This document shows, one piece after another, positions 20,923 through 32,787 of a stretch of DNA of 64,000 nt. A program made the position numbers and the translations under genes. Numbering within the stretch: the first letter of the stretch is position 1; each line of letters opens with the position of its first letter. The stretch is taken from assembly GCA_037176705.1 (NCBI GenBank), contig JBAWUJ010000054.1, positions 1-64,000 of the forward strand. The letters run 5' to 3'. The notes under the pieces are model-generated. The model was not told the DNA's origin, did no database searches, and saw nothing but the letters and a program-made list of their open reading frames with translations. The DNA is from Molossus alvarezi (taxonomy: Eukaryota; Chordata; Mammalia; Chiroptera; Molossidae).

Positions 20923-21395
20923 GTTGGCGGCCGCCTCCAGGCGCCCTAAGAGTCCAGCGCCGGGGCTGGTAGCCCCCCGGGCAGCCCCCCCCGGCCGCCA
21001 GGCGGAGCGCGGACCGGCCCCTCTCAGCTCTCGGGGACCCAGGCGCGCGGTCCGTCCCGCCCAGCCTCGAACCAGGTCCTCACCGCGGAGCTCGGCAGGC
21101 AGCGCATGCGCAGTCCAGGGGCCCCAAGGTCTGCGCCTGGGGGGCCGGGGGGTCCGCCCCACGGGGCTGCGCTGCCCCACCGGGGGGGGCGCGGGCGCCC
21201 GCGAGTTGCGGCGCCTTGCTCGGCGGCCTGCTGGTGTGCTGCTGGGGCGTGGGGGGTCCCCTCTGGGCCCCAGATTCCCTCGCTCGGCCCCCGGCGTGGG
21301 CTGGGGCGCGTGCGTGCGTGGGCTGCGTGGCCCTCGGCCCGAAGCGCGGCAGGTGCGCAGCTGGCTGGCTGTGGGGGGACCAAAAAGGAGCGGCC

Positions 21396-21516
21396 AAAGC
21401 CTACAGCACCCGGGATTCCCAGGCGGTCTCCCATCCAATTCCTAACCAGGCCCGACCCTGCTTAGCTTCCCAGATCACACGAGATCGGGCGCGTTCAGGG
21501 TGGTATGGCCGTAGAC
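21396..21516 (-). rRNA. RNA5S: 5S rRNA, copy 37 (C78A)
   Basis: Private substitution C78A at plus 21439 (CCAATTCC for CCAAGTCC), beside the C box and loop E; it unpairs G98. Type G spacer, T-allele D box. Confidence 0.87.
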
Positions 21517-21989
21517 GTTGGCGGCCGCCTCCAGGCGCCCTAAGAGTCCAGCGCCGGGGCTGGCAGCCCCCCGGGCAGCCCCCCCGGCCGCCAGGCGGAG
21601 CGCGGACCGGCCCCTCTCAGGTCTTGGGGACCCAGGCGCGCGGTCCGTCCCGCCCAGCCTCGAACCAGGTCCTCACCGCGGAGCTCGGCAGGCAGCGCAT
21701 GCGCAGTCCAGGGGCCCCAAGGTCTGCGCCTGGGGGGCCGGGGGGTCCGCCCCACGGGGCTGCGCTGCCCCACCGGGGGGGGGCGCGGGCGCCCGCGAGT
21801 TGCGGCGCCTTGCGCGGCGGCCTGCTGGTGTGCTGCTGGGGCGTGGGGGGTCCCCTCTGGGCCCCAGATTCCCTCGCTCGGCCCCCGGCATGGGCTGGGG
21901 CGCGTGCGTGCGTGGGCTGCGTGGCCCTCGGCCCGAAGCGCGGCAGGTGCGCAGCTGGCTGGCTGTGGGGGGACCAAAAAGGAGCGGCC

Positions 21990-22110
21990 AAAGCCTACAG
22001 CACCCGGGATTCCCAGGCGGTCTCCCATCCAAGTCCTAACCAGGCCCGACCCTGCTTAGCTTCCCAGATCACACGAGATCGGGCGCGTTCAGGGTGGTAT
22101 GGCCGTAGAC
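21990..22110 (-). rRNA. RNA5S: 5S rRNA, copy 38
   Basis: Consensus gene, type A spacer with one extra G in the GGGGCATGGGG region; C-allele D box. Confidence 0.9.
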
Positions 22111-22583
22111 GTTGGCGGCCGCCTCCAGGCGCCCCAAGAGTCCAGCGCCGGGGCTGGCAGCCCCCCGGGCAGCCCCCCCGGCCGCCAGGCGGAGCGCGGA
22201 CCGGCCACTCTCAGCTCTCGGGGACCCAGGCGCGCGGTCCGTCCCGCCCAGCCTCGAACCAGGTCCTCACCGCGGAGCTCGGCAGGCAGCGCATGCGCAG
22301 TCCAGGGTCCCCAAGGTCTGCGCCTGGGGGGCCGGGGGGTCCGCCCCACGGGGCTGCGCTGCCCCACCGGGGGGGGCGCGGGCGCCCGCGAGTTGCGGCG
22401 CCTTGCGCGGCGGCCTGCTGGTGTGCTGCTGGGGCATGGGGGGGTCCCCTCTGGGCCCCAGATTCCCTCGCTCGGCCCCCGGCGTGGGCTGGGGCGCGTG
22501 CGTGCGTGGGCTGCGTGGCCCTCGGCCCGAAGCGCGGCAGGTGCGCAGCTGGCTGGCTGTGGGGGGACCAAAAAGGAGCGGCC

Positions 22584-22704
22584 AAAGCCTACAGCACCCG
22601 GGATTCCCAGGCGGTCTCCCATCCAAGTCCTAACCAGGCCCGACCCTGCTTAGCTTCCCAGATCACACGAGATCGGGCGCGTTCAGGGTGGTATGGCCGG
22701 AGAC
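22584..22704 (-). rRNA. RNA5S: 5S rRNA, copy 39 (A5C)
   Basis: A5C gene, type B spacer with private GCGGATTTCGG near 22,869; T-allele D box. Confidence 0.88.
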
Positions 22705-23176
22705 GTTGGCGGCCGCCTCCAGGCGCCCTAAGAGTCCAGCGCCGGGGCTGGCAGCCCCCCGGGCAGCCCCCCCGGCCGCCAGGCGGAGCGCGGACCGGCC
22801 CCTCTCAGCTCTCGGGGACCCAGGCGCGCGGTCCGTCCCGCCCAGCCTCGAACCAGGTCCCCACCGCGGATTTCGGCAGGCAGCGCATGCGCAGTCCAGG
22901 GGCCCCAAGGTCTGCGCCTGGGGGGCCGGGGGGTCCGCCCCACGGGGCTGCGCTGCCCCACCGGGGGGGGCGCGGGCGCCCGCGAGTTGCGGCGCCTTGC
23001 GCGGCGGCCTGCTGGTGTGCTGCTGGGGCGTGGGGGGTCCCCTCTGGGCCCCAGATTCCCTCGCTCGGCCCCCGGCGTGGGCTGGGGCGCGTGCGTGCGT
23101 GGGCTGCGTGGCCCTCGGCCCGAAGCGCAGCAGGTGCGCAGCTGGCTGGCTGTGGGGGGACCAAAAAGGAGCGGCC

Positions 23177-23297
23177 AAAGCCTACAGCACCCGGGATTCC
23201 CAGGCGGTCTCCCATCCAAGTCCTAACCAGGCCCGACCCTGCTTAGCTTCCCAGATCACACGAGATCGGGCGCGTTCAGGGTGGTATGGCCGGAGAC
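23177..23297 (-). rRNA. RNA5S: 5S rRNA, copy 40 (A5C)
   Basis: A5C gene, type C spacer, T-allele D box. Confidence 0.88.
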
Positions 23298-23770
23298 GTT
23301 GGCGGCCGCCTCCAGGCGCCCTAAGAGTCCAGCGCCGGGGCTGGCAGCCCCCCGGGCAGCCCCCCCGGCCGCCAGGCGGAGCGCGGACCGGCCCCTCTCA
23401 GGTCTTGGGGACCCAGGCGCGCGGTCCGTCCCGCCCAGCCTCGAACCAGGTCCTCACCGCGGAGCTAGGCAGGCAGCGCATGCGCAGTCCAGGGGCCCCA
23501 AGGTCTGCGCCTGGGGGGCCGGGGGGTCCGCCCCACGGGGCTGCGCTGCCCCACCGGGGGGGGGCGCGGGCGCCCGCGAGTTGCGGCGCCTTGCGCGGCG
23601 GCCTGCTGGTGTGCTGCTGGGGCGTGGGGGGTCCCCTCTGGGCCCCAGATTCCCTCGCTCTGCCCCCGGCGTGGGCTGGGGCGCGTGCGTGCGTGGGCTG
23701 CGTGGCCCTCGGCCCGAAGCGCGGCAGGTGCGCAGCTGGCTGGCTGTGGGGGGACCAAAAAGGAGCGGCC

Positions 23771-23891
23771 AAAGCCTACAGCACCCGGGATTCCCAGGCG
23801 GTCTCCCATCCAAGTCCTAACCAGGCCCGACCCTGCTTAGCTTCCCAGATCACACGAGATCGGGCGCGTTCAGGGTGGTATGGCCGTAGAC
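23771..23891 (-). rRNA. RNA5S: 5S rRNA, copy 41
   Basis: Consensus gene, type D spacer with private CCCAACGTCTG; C-allele D box. Confidence 0.9.
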
Positions 23892-24361
23892 GTTGGCGGC
23901 CGCCTCCAGGCGCCCCAAGAGTCCAGCGCCGGGGCTGGCAGCCCCCCGGGCAGCCCCCCGGCCGCCAGGCGGAGCGCGGACCGGCCCCTCTCAGCTCTCG
24001 GGGACCCAGGCGCGCGGTCCGTCCCGCCCAGCCTCGAACCAGGTTCTCACCGCGGAGCTCGGCAGGCAGCGCATGCGCAGTCCAGGGGCCCCAACGTCTG
24101 CGCCTGGGGGGCCGGGGGTCCGCCCCACGGGGCTGCGCTGCCCCACCGGGGGGGGCGCGGGCGCCCGCGAGTTGCGGCGCCTTGCGCGGCGGCCTGCTGG
24201 TGTGCTGCTGGGGCGTGGGGGGTCCCCTCTGGGCCCCAGATTCCCTCGCTCGGCCCCCGGCGTGGGCTGGGGCGCGTGCGTGCGTGGGCTGCGTGGCCCT
24301 CGGCCCGAAGCGCGGCAGGTGCGCAGCTGGCTGGCTGTGGGGGGACCAAAAAGGAGCGGCC

Positions 24362-24482
24362 GAAGCCTACAGCACCCGGGATTCCCAGGCGGTCTCCCAT
24401 CCAAGTCCTAACCAGGCCCGACCCTGCTTAGCTTCCCAGATCACACGAGATCGGGCGCGTTCAGGGTGGTATGGCCGTAGAC
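24362..24482 (-). rRNA. RNA5S: 5S rRNA, copy 42
   Basis: T121C copy, type E spacer with one extra G before TCCGCCTC; C-allele D box. Confidence 0.9.
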
Positions 24483-24955
24483 GTTGGCGGCCGCCTCCAG
24501 GCGCCCCAAGAGTCCAGCGCCGGGGCTGGCAGCCCCCCGGGCAGCCCCCCCGGCCGCCAGGCGGAGCGCGGACCGGCCCCTCTCAGCTCTCGGGGACCCA
24601 GGCGCGCGGTCCGTCCCGCCCAGCCTCGAACCAGGTCCTCACCGCGGAGCTCGGCAGGCAGCGCATGCGCAGTCCAGGGGCCCCAAGGTCTGCGCCTGGG
24701 GGGCCGGGGGGGTCCGCCTCACGGGGCTGCGCTGCCCCACCGGGGGGGGCGCGTGCGCCCGCGAGTTGCGGCGCCTTGCGCGGCGGCCTGCTGGTGTGCT
24801 GCTGGGGCGTGGGGGGTCCCCTCTGGGCCCCAGATTCCCTCGCTCGGCCCCCGGCGTGGGCTGGGGCGCGTGCGTGCGTGGGCTGCGTGGCCCTCGGCCC
24901 GAAGCGCGGCAGGTGCGCAGCTGGCTGGCTGTGGGGGGACCAAAAAGGAGCGGCC

Positions 24956-25076
24956 AAAGCCTACAGCACCCGGGATTCCCAGGCGGTCTCCCATCCAAGT
25001 CCTAACCAGGCCCGACCCTGCTTAGCTTCCCAGATCACACGAGATCGGGCGCGTTCAGGGTGGTATGGCCGTAGAC
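24956..25076 (-). rRNA. RNA5S: 5S rRNA, copy 43
   Basis: Consensus gene, type F spacer with CTTGCGCGG and private TGGGGCGACC; T-allele D box. Confidence 0.9.
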
Positions 25077-25550
25077 GTTGGCGGCCGCCTCCAGGCGCCC
25101 TAAGAGTCCAGCGCCGGGGCTGGTAGCCCCCCGGGCAGCCCCCCCCGGCCGCCAGGCGGAGCGCGGACCGGCCCCTCTCAGCTCTCGGGGACCCAGGCGC
25201 GCGGTCCGTCCCGCCCAGCCTCGAACCAGGTCCTCACCGCGGAGCTCGGCAGGCAGCGCATGCGCAGTCCAGGGGCCCCAAGGTCTGCGCCTGGGGGGCC
25301 GGGGGGGTCCGCCCCACGGGGCTGCGCTGCCCCACCGGGGGGGGCGCGGGCGCCCGCGAGTTGCGGCGCCTTGCGCGGCGGCCTGCTGGTGTGCTGCTGG
25401 GGCGTGGGGGGTCCCCTCTGGGCCCCAGATTCCCTCGCTCGGCCCCCGGCGTGGGCTGGGGCGCGTGCGTGCGTGGGCTGCGTGGCCCTCGGCCCGAAGC
25501 GCGGCAGGTGCGCAGCTGGCTGGCTGTGGGGCGACCAAAAAGGAGCGGCC

Positions 25551-25671
25551 AAAGCCTACAGCACCCGGGATTCCCAGGCGGTCTCCCATCCAAGTCCTAA
25601 CCAGGCCCGACCCTGCTTAGCTTCCCAGATCACACGAGATCGGGCGCGTTCAGGGTGGTATGGCCGTAGAC
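25551..25671 (-). rRNA. RNA5S: 5S rRNA, copy 44
   Basis: Consensus gene, type G spacer with one extra G before the terminator of copy 45; T-allele D box. Confidence 0.9.
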
Positions 25672-26145
25672 GTTGGCGGCCGCCTCCAGGCGCCCTAAGA
25701 GTCCAGCGCCGGGGCTGGCAGCCCCCCGGGCAGCCCCCCCGGCCGCCAGGCGGAGCGCGGACCGGCCCCTCTCAGGTCTTGGGGACCCAGGCGCGCGGTC
25801 CGTCCCGCCCAGCCTCGAACCAGGTCCTCACCGCGGAGCTCGGCAGGCAGCGCATGCGCAGTCCAGGGGCCCCAAGGTCTGCGCCTGGGGGGCCGGGGGG
25901 TCCGCCCCACGGGGCTGCGCTGCCCCACCGGGGGGGGGCGCGGGCGCCCGCGAGTTGCGGCGCCTTGCGCGGCGGCCTGCTGGTGTGCTGCTGGGGCGTG
26001 GGGGGTCCCCTCTGGGCCCCAGATTCCCTCGCTCGGCCCCCGGCATGGGCTGGGGCGCGTGCGTGCGTGGGCTGCGTGGCCCTCGGCCCGAAGCGCGGCA
26101 GGTGCGCAGCTGGCTGGCTGTGGGGGGGACCAAAAAGGAGCGGCC

Positions 26146-26266
26146 AAAGCCTACAGCACCCGGGATTCCCAGGCGGTCTCCCATCCAAGTCCTAACCAGG
26201 CCCGACCCTGCTTAGCTTCCCAGATCACACGAGATCGGGCGCGTTCAGGGTGGTATGGCCGTAGAC
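26146..26266 (-). rRNA. RNA5S: 5S rRNA, copy 45
   Basis: Consensus gene, type A spacer, C-allele D box. Confidence 0.9.
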
Positions 26267-26738
26267 GTTGGCGGCCGCCTCCAGGCGCCCCAAGAGTCCA
26301 GCGCCGGGGCTGGCAGCCCCCCGGGCAGCCCCCCCGGCCGCCAGGCGGAGCGCGGACCGGCCACTCTCAGCTCTCGGGGACCCAGGCGCGCGGTCCGTCC
26401 CGCCCAGCCTCGAACCAGGTCCTCACCGCGGAGCTCGGCAGGCAGCGCATGCGCAGTCCAGGGTCCCCAAGGTCTGCGCCTGGGGGGCCGGGGGGTCCGC
26501 CCCACGGGGCTGCGCTGCCCCACCGGGGGGGGCGCGGGCGCCCGCGAGTTGCGGCGCCTTGCGCGGCGGCCTGCTGGTGTGCTGCTGGGGCATGGGGGGT
26601 CCCCTCTGGGCCCCAGATTCCCTCGCTCGGCCCCCGGCGTGGGCTGGGGCGCGTGCGTGCGTGGGCTGCGTGGCCCTCGGCCCGAAGCGCGGCAGGTGCG
26701 CAGCTGGCTGGCTGTGGGGGGACCAAAAAGGAGCGGCC

Positions 26739-26859
26739 AAAGCCTACAGCACCCGGGATTCCCAGGCGGTCTCCCATCCAAGTCCTAACCAGGCCCGACC
26801 CTGCTTAGCTTCCCAGATCACACGAGATCGGGCGCGTTCAGGGTGGTATGGCCGGAGAC
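26739..26859 (-). rRNA. RNA5S: 5S rRNA, copy 46 (A5C)
   Basis: A5C gene, type B spacer, T-allele D box. A full C unit, expected next, is missing. Confidence 0.88.
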
Positions 26860-27331
26860 GTTGGCGGCCGCCTCCAGGCGCCCTAAGAGTCCAGCGCCGG
26901 GGCTGGCAGCCCCCCGGGCAGCCCCCCCGGCCGCCAGGCGGAGCGCGGACCGGCCCCTCTCAGCTCTCGGGGACCCAGGCGCGCGGTCCGTCCCGCCCAG
27001 CCTCGAACCAGGTCCCCACCGCGGAGCTCGGCAGGCAGCGCATGCGCAGTCCAGGGGCCCCAAGGTCTGCGCCTGGGGGGCCGGGGGGTCCGCCCCACGG
27101 GGCTGCGCTGCCCCACCGGGGGGGGCGCGGGCGCCCGCGAGTTGCGGCGCCTTGCGCGGCGGCCTGCTGGTGTGCTGCTGGGGCGTGGGGGGTCCCCTCT
27201 GGGCCCCAGATTCCCTCGCTCGGCCCCCGGCGTGGGCTGGGGCGCGTGCGTGCGTGGGCTGCGTGGCCCTCGGCCCGAAGCGCAGCAGGTGCGCAGCTGG
27301 CTGGCTGTGGGGGGACCAAAAAGGAGCGGCC

Positions 27332-27452
27332 AAAGCCTACAGCACCCGGGATTCCCAGGCGGTCTCCCATCCAAGTCCTAACCAGGCCCGACCCTGCTTA
27401 GCTTCCCAGATCACACGAGATCGGGCGCGTTCAGGGTGGTATGGCCGTAGAC
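27332..27452 (-). rRNA. RNA5S: 5S rRNA, copy 47 (C/D hybrid unit)
   Basis: Consensus gene. The spacer starts with a T-allele D box as in type C, then becomes type D (six-C run, AGGTTCTC, GGGAGCCCGCG). This places a unit-deleting exchange between 27,477 and 27,520. Confidence 0.9.
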
Positions 27453-27922
27453 GTTGGCGGCCGCCTCCAGGCGCCCTAAGAGTCCAGCGCCGGGGCTGGC
27501 AGCCCCCCGGGCAGCCCCCCGGCCGCCAGGCGGAGCGCGGACCGGCCCCTCTCAGCTCTCGGGGACCCAGGCGCGCGGTCCGTCCCGCCCAGCCTCGAAC
27601 CAGGTTCTCACCGCGGAGCTCGGCAGGCAGCGCATGCGCAGTCCAGGGGCCCCAAGGTCTGCGCCTGGGGGGCCGGGGGTCCGCCCCACGGGGCTGCGCT
27701 GCCCCACCGGGGGGGGCGCGGGAGCCCGCGAGTTGCGGCGCCTTGCGCGGCGGCCTGCTGGTGTGCTGCTGGGGCGTGGGGGGTCCCCTCTGGGCCCCAG
27801 ATTCCCTCGCTCGGCCCCCGGCGTGGGCTGGGGCGCGTGCGTGCGTGGGCTGCGTGGCCCTCGGCCCGAAGCGCGGCAGGTGCGCAGCTGGCTGGCTGTG
27901 GGGGGACCAAAAAGGAGCGGCC

Positions 27923-28043
27923 GAAGCCTACAGCACCCGGGATTCCCAGGCGGTCTCCCATCCAAGTCCTAACCAGGCCCGACCCTGCTTAGCTTCCCAG
28001 ATCACACGAGATCGGGCGCGTTCAGGGTGGTATGGCCGTAGAC
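27923..28043 (-). rRNA. RNA5S: 5S rRNA, copy 48
   Basis: T121C copy, type E spacer, C-allele D box. Confidence 0.9.
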
Positions 28044-28515
28044 GTTGGCGGCCGCCTCCAGGCGCCCCAAGAGTCCAGCGCCGGGGCTGGCAGCCCCCCG
28101 GGCAGCCCCCCCGGCCGCCAGGCGGAGCGCGGACCGGCCCCTCTCAGCTCTCGGGGACCCAGGCGCGCGGTCCGTCCCGCCCAGCCTCGAACCAGGTCCT
28201 CACCGCGGAGCTCGGCAGGCAGCGCATGCGCAGTCCAGGGGCCCCAAGGTCTGCGCCTGGGGGGCCGGGGGGTCCGCCTCACGGGGCTGCGCTGCCCCAC
28301 CGGGGGGGGCGCGTGCGCCCGCGAGTTGCGGCGCCTTGCGCGGCGGCCTGCTGGTGTGCTGCTGGGGCGTGGGGGGTCCCCTCTGGGCCCCAGATTCCCT
28401 CGCTCGGCCCCCGGCGTGGGCTGGGGCGCGTGCGTGCGTGGGCTGCGTGGCCCTCGGCCCGAAGCGCGGCAGGTGCGCAGCTGGCTGGCTGTGGGGGGAC
28501 CAAAAAGGAGCGGCC

Positions 28516-28636
28516 AAAGCCTACAGCACCCGGGATTCCCAGGCGGTCTCCCATCCAAGTCCTAACCAGGCCCGACCCTGCTTAGCTTCCCAGATCACAC
28601 GAGATCGGGCGCGTTCAGGGTGGTATGGCCGTAGAC
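28516..28636 (-). rRNA. RNA5S: 5S rRNA, copy 49
   Basis: Consensus gene, type F2 spacer (GACCAGCC, CGCCCACCC, GGGCGAGCGCG), T-allele D box. Confidence 0.9.
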
Positions 28637-29109
28637 GTTGGCGGCCGCCTCCAGGCGCCCTAAGAGTCCAGCGCCGGGGCTGGCAGCCCCCCGGGCAGCC
28701 CCCCCCGGCCGCCAGGCGGAGCGCGGACCAGCCCCTCTCAGCTCTCGGGGACCCAGGCGCGCGGTCCGTCCCGCCCACCCTCGAACCAGGTCCTCACCGC
28801 GGAGCTCGGCAGGCAGCGCATGCGCAGTCCAGGGGCCCCAAGGTCTGCGCCTGGGGGGCCGGGGGGTCCGCCCCACGGGGCTGCGCTGCCCCACCGGGGG
28901 TGGCGCGGGCGAGCGCGAGTTGCGGCGCCTTGCGCGGCGGCCTGCTGGTGTGCTGCTGGGGCGTGGGGGGTCCCCTCTGGGCCCCAGATTCCCTCGCTCG
29001 GCCCCCGGCGTGGGCTGGGGCGCGTGCGTGCGTGGGCTGCGTGGCCCTCGGCCCGAAGCGCGGCAGGTGCGCAGCTGGCTGGCTGTGGGGGGACCAAAAA
29101 GGAGCGGCC

Positions 29110-29230
29110 AAAGCCTACAGCACCCGGGATTCCCAGGCGGTCTCCCATCCAAGTCCTAACCAGGCCCGACCCTGCTTAGCTTCCCAGATCACACGAGATC
29201 GGGCGCGTTCAGGGTGGTATGGCCGTAGAC
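29110..29230 (-). rRNA. RNA5S: 5S rRNA, copy 50
   Basis: Consensus gene, type I2 spacer (CACCGAGGAG), T-allele D box. Confidence 0.9.
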
Positions 29231-29702
29231 GTTGGCGGCCGCCTCCAGGCGCCCTAAGAGTCCAGCGCCGGGGCTGGCAGCCCCCCGGGCAGCCCCCCCG
29301 GCCGCCAGGCGGAGCGCGGACCGGCCCCTCTCAGCTCTCGGGGACCCAGGCGCGCGGTCCGTCCCGCCCAGCCTCGAACCAGGTCCTCACCGAGGAGCTC
29401 GGCAGGCAGCGCATGCGCAGTCCAGGGGCCCCAAGGTCTGCGCCTGGGGGGCCGGGGGGTCCGCCCCACGGGGCTGCGCTGCCCCACCGGGGGGGGCGCG
29501 GGCGCCCGCGAGTTGCGGCGCCTTGCGCGGCGGCCTGCTGGTGTGCTGCTGGGGCGTGGGGGGTCCCCTCTGGGCCCCAGATTCCCTCGCTCGGCCCCCG
29601 GCGTGGGCTGGGGCGCGTGCGTGCGTGGGCTGCGTGGCCCTCGGCCCGAAGCGCGGCAGGTGCGCAGCTGGCTGGCTGTGGGGGGACCAAAAAGGAGCTG
29701 CC

Positions 29703-29823
29703 AAAGCCTACAGCACCCGGGATTCCCAGGCGGTCTCCCATCCAAGTCCTAACCAGGCCCGACCCTGCTTAGCTTCCCAGATCACACGAGATCGGGCGCG
29801 TTCAGGGTGGTATGGCCGTAGAC
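29703..29823 (-). rRNA. RNA5S: 5S rRNA, copy 51
   Basis: Consensus gene with 3' flank GCTGCC. Type H spacer with CACGTG, T-allele D box. Starts a tandemly doubled H-D2 pair (copies 51-54). Confidence 0.9.
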
Positions 29824-30296
29824 GTTGGCGGCCGCCTCCAGGCGCCCTAAGAGTCCAGCGCCGGGGCTGGCAGCCCCCCGGGCAGCCCCCCCGGCCGCCA
29901 GGCGGAGCGCGGACCGGCCCCTCTCAGGTCTCGGGGACCCAGGCGCGCGGTCCGTCCCGCCCAGCCTCGAACCAGGTCCTCACCGCGGAGCTCGGCAGGC
30001 AGCGCATGCGCAGTCCAGGGGCCCCAAGGTCTGCGCCTGGGGGGCCGGGGGGTCCGCCCCACGGGGCTGCGCTGCCCCACCGGGGGGGGGCGCGGGCGCC
30101 CGCGAGTTGCGGCGCCTTGCGCGGCGGCCTGCTGGTGTGCTGCTGGGGCGTGGGGGGTCCCCTCTGGGCCCCAGATTCCCTCGCTCGGCCCCCGGCATGG
30201 GCTGGGGCACGTGCGTGCGTGGGCTGCGTGGCCCTCGGCCCGAAGCGCGGCAGGTGCGCAGCTGGCTGGCTGTGGGGGGACCAAAAAGGAGCGGGC

Positions 30297-30417
30297 AAAG
30301 CCTACAGCACCCGGGATTCCCAGGCGGTCTCCCATCCAAGTCCTAACCAGGCCCGACCCTGCTTAGCTTCCCAGATCACACGAGATCGGGCGCGTTCAGG
30401 GTGGTATGGCCGTAGAC
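30297..30417 (-). rRNA. RNA5S: 5S rRNA, copy 52
   Basis: Consensus gene, type D2 spacer, C-allele D box. Confidence 0.9.
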
Positions 30418-30887
30418 GTTGGCGGCCGCCTCCAGGCGCCCCAAGAGTCCAGCGCCGGGGCTGGCAGCCCCCCGGGCAGCCCCCCGGCCGCCAGGCGGAG
30501 CGCGGACCGGCCCCTCTCAGCTCTCGGGGACCCAGGCGCGCGGTCCGTCCCGCCCAGCCTCGAACCAGGTTCTCACCGCGGAGCTCGGCAGGCAGCGCAT
30601 GCGCAGTCCAGGGGCCCCAAGGTCTGCGCCTGGGGGGCCGGGGGTCCGCCCCACGGGGCTGCGCTGCCCCACCGGGGGGGGCGCGGGCGCCCGCGAGTTG
30701 CGGCGCCTTGCGCGGCGGCCTGCTGGTGTGCTGCTGGGGCGTGGGGGGTCCCCTCTGGGCCCCAGATTCCCTCGCTCGGCCCCCGGCGTGGGCTGGGGCG
30801 CGTGCGTGCGTGGGCTGCGTGGCCCTCGGCCCGAAGCGCGGCAGGTGCGCAGCTGGCTGGCTGTGGGGGGACCAAAAAGGAGCTGCC

Positions 30888-31008
30888 AAAGCCTACAGCA
30901 CCCGGGATTCCCAGGCGGTCTCCCATCCAAGTCCTAACCAGGCCCGACCCTGCTTAGCTTCCCAGATCACACGAGATCGGGCGCGTTCAGGGTGGTATGG
31001 CCGTAGAC
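30888..31008 (-). rRNA. RNA5S: 5S rRNA, copy 53
   Basis: Consensus gene with GCTGCC flank, type H spacer with CACGTG, T-allele D box. First unit of the nine-unit block repeated at copies 63-71. Confidence 0.9.
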
Positions 31009-31481
31009 GTTGGCGGCCGCCTCCAGGCGCCCTAAGAGTCCAGCGCCGGGGCTGGCAGCCCCCCGGGCAGCCCCCCCGGCCGCCAGGCGGAGCGCGGACC
31101 GGCCCCTCTCAGGTCTCGGGGACCCAGGCGCGCGGTCCGTCCCGCCCAGCCTCGAACCAGGTCCTCACCGCGGAGCTCGGCAGGCAGCGCATGCGCAGTC
31201 CAGGGGCCCCAAGGTCTGCGCCTGGGGGGCCGGGGGGTCCGCCCCACGGGGCTGCGCTGCCCCACCGGGGGGGGGCGCGGGCGCCCGCGAGTTGCGGCGC
31301 CTTGCGCGGCGGCCTGCTGGTGTGCTGCTGGGGCGTGGGGGGTCCCCTCTGGGCCCCAGATTCCCTCGCTCGGCCCCCGGCATGGGCTGGGGCACGTGCG
31401 TGCGTGGGCTGCGTGGCCCTCGGCCCGAAGCGCGGCAGGTGCGCAGCTGGCTGGCTGTGGGGGGACCAAAAAGGAGCGGGC

Positions 31482-31602
31482 AAAGCCTACAGCACCCGGG
31501 ATTCCCAGGCGGTCTCCCATCCAAGTCCTAACCAGGCCCGACCCTGCTTAGCTTCCCAGATCACACGAGATCGGGCGCGTTCAGGGTGGTATGGCCGTAG
31601 AC
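31482..31602 (-). rRNA. RNA5S: 5S rRNA, copy 54
   Basis: Consensus gene, type D2 spacer, C-allele D box. Confidence 0.9.
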
Positions 31603-32072
31603 GTTGGCGGCCGCCTCCAGGCGCCCCAAGAGTCCAGCGCCGGGGCTGGCAGCCCCCCGGGCAGCCCCCCGGCCGCCAGGCGGAGCGCGGACCGGCCCCT
31701 CTCAGCTCTCGGGGACCCAGGCGCGCGGTCCGTCCCGCCCAGCCTCGAACCAGGTTCTCACCGCGGAGCTCGGCAGGCAGCGCATGCGCAGTCCAGGGGC
31801 CCCAAGGTCTGCGCCTGGGGGGCCGGGGGTCCGCCCCACGGGGCTGCGCTGCCCCACCGGGGGGGGCGCGGGCGCCCGCGAGTTGCGGCGCCTTGCGCGG
31901 CGGCCTGCTGGTGTGCTGCTGGGGCGTGGGGGGTCCCCTCTGGGCCCCAGATTCCCTCGCTCGGCCCCCGGCGTGGGCTGGGGCGCGTGCGTGCGTGGGC
32001 TGCGTGGCCCTCGGCCCGAAGCGCGGCAGGTGCGCAGCTGGCTGGCTGTGGGGGGACCAAAAAGGAGCTGCC

Positions 32073-32193
32073 AAAGCCTACAGCACCCGGGATTCCCAGG
32101 CGGTCTCCCATCCAAGTCCTAACCAGGCCCGACCCTGCTTAGCTTCCCAGATCACACGAGATCGGGCGCGTTCAGGGTGGTATGGCCGTAGAC
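32073..32193 (-). rRNA. RNA5S: 5S rRNA, copy 55
   Basis: Consensus gene with GCTGCC flank, type H spacer with CACGTG, T-allele D box. Confidence 0.9.
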
Positions 32194-32666
32194 GTTGGCG
32201 GCCGCCTCCAGGCGCCCTAAGAGTCCAGCGCCGGGGCTGGCAGCCCCCCGGGCAGCCCCCCCGGCCGCCAGGCGGAGCGCGGACCGGCCCCTCTCAGGTC
32301 TCGGGGACCCAGGCGCGCGGTCCGTCCCGCCCAGCCTCGAACCAGGTCCTCACCGCGGAGCTCGGCAGGCAGCGCATGCGCAGTCCAGGGGCCCCAAGGT
32401 CTGCGCCTGGGGGGCCGGGGGGTCCGCCCCACGGGGCTGCGCTGCCCCACCGGGGGGGGGCGCGGGCGCCCGCGAGTTGCGGCGCCTTGCGCGGCGGCCT
32501 GCTGGTGTGCTGCTGGGGCGTGGGGGGTCCCCTCTGGGCCCCAGATTCCCTCGCTCGGCCCCCGGCATGGGCTGGGGCACGTGCGTGCGTGGGCTGCGTG
32601 GCCCTCGGCCCGAAGCGCGGCAGGTGCGCAGCTGGCTGGCTGTGGGGGGACCAAAAAGGAGCGGGC

Positions 32667-32787
32667 AAAGCCTACAGCACCCGGGATTCCCAGGCGGTCT
32701 CCCATCCAAGTCCTAACCAGGCCCGACCCTGCTTAGCTTCCCAGATCACACGAGATCGGGCGCGTTCAGGGTGGTATGGCCGTAGAC
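32667..32787 (-). rRNA. RNA5S: 5S rRNA, copy 56
   Basis: Consensus gene, type G spacer, T-allele D box. Confidence 0.9.

Larger units (their letters stand above)
20802..24955 (-). repeat. Seven-unit block F G A B C D E, first occurrence
   Basis: Copies 36-42. Same order as the nine-unit repeat but without I and H. The same seven-unit order returns at copies 78-84, 90-96 and 97-103. Confidence 0.8.
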
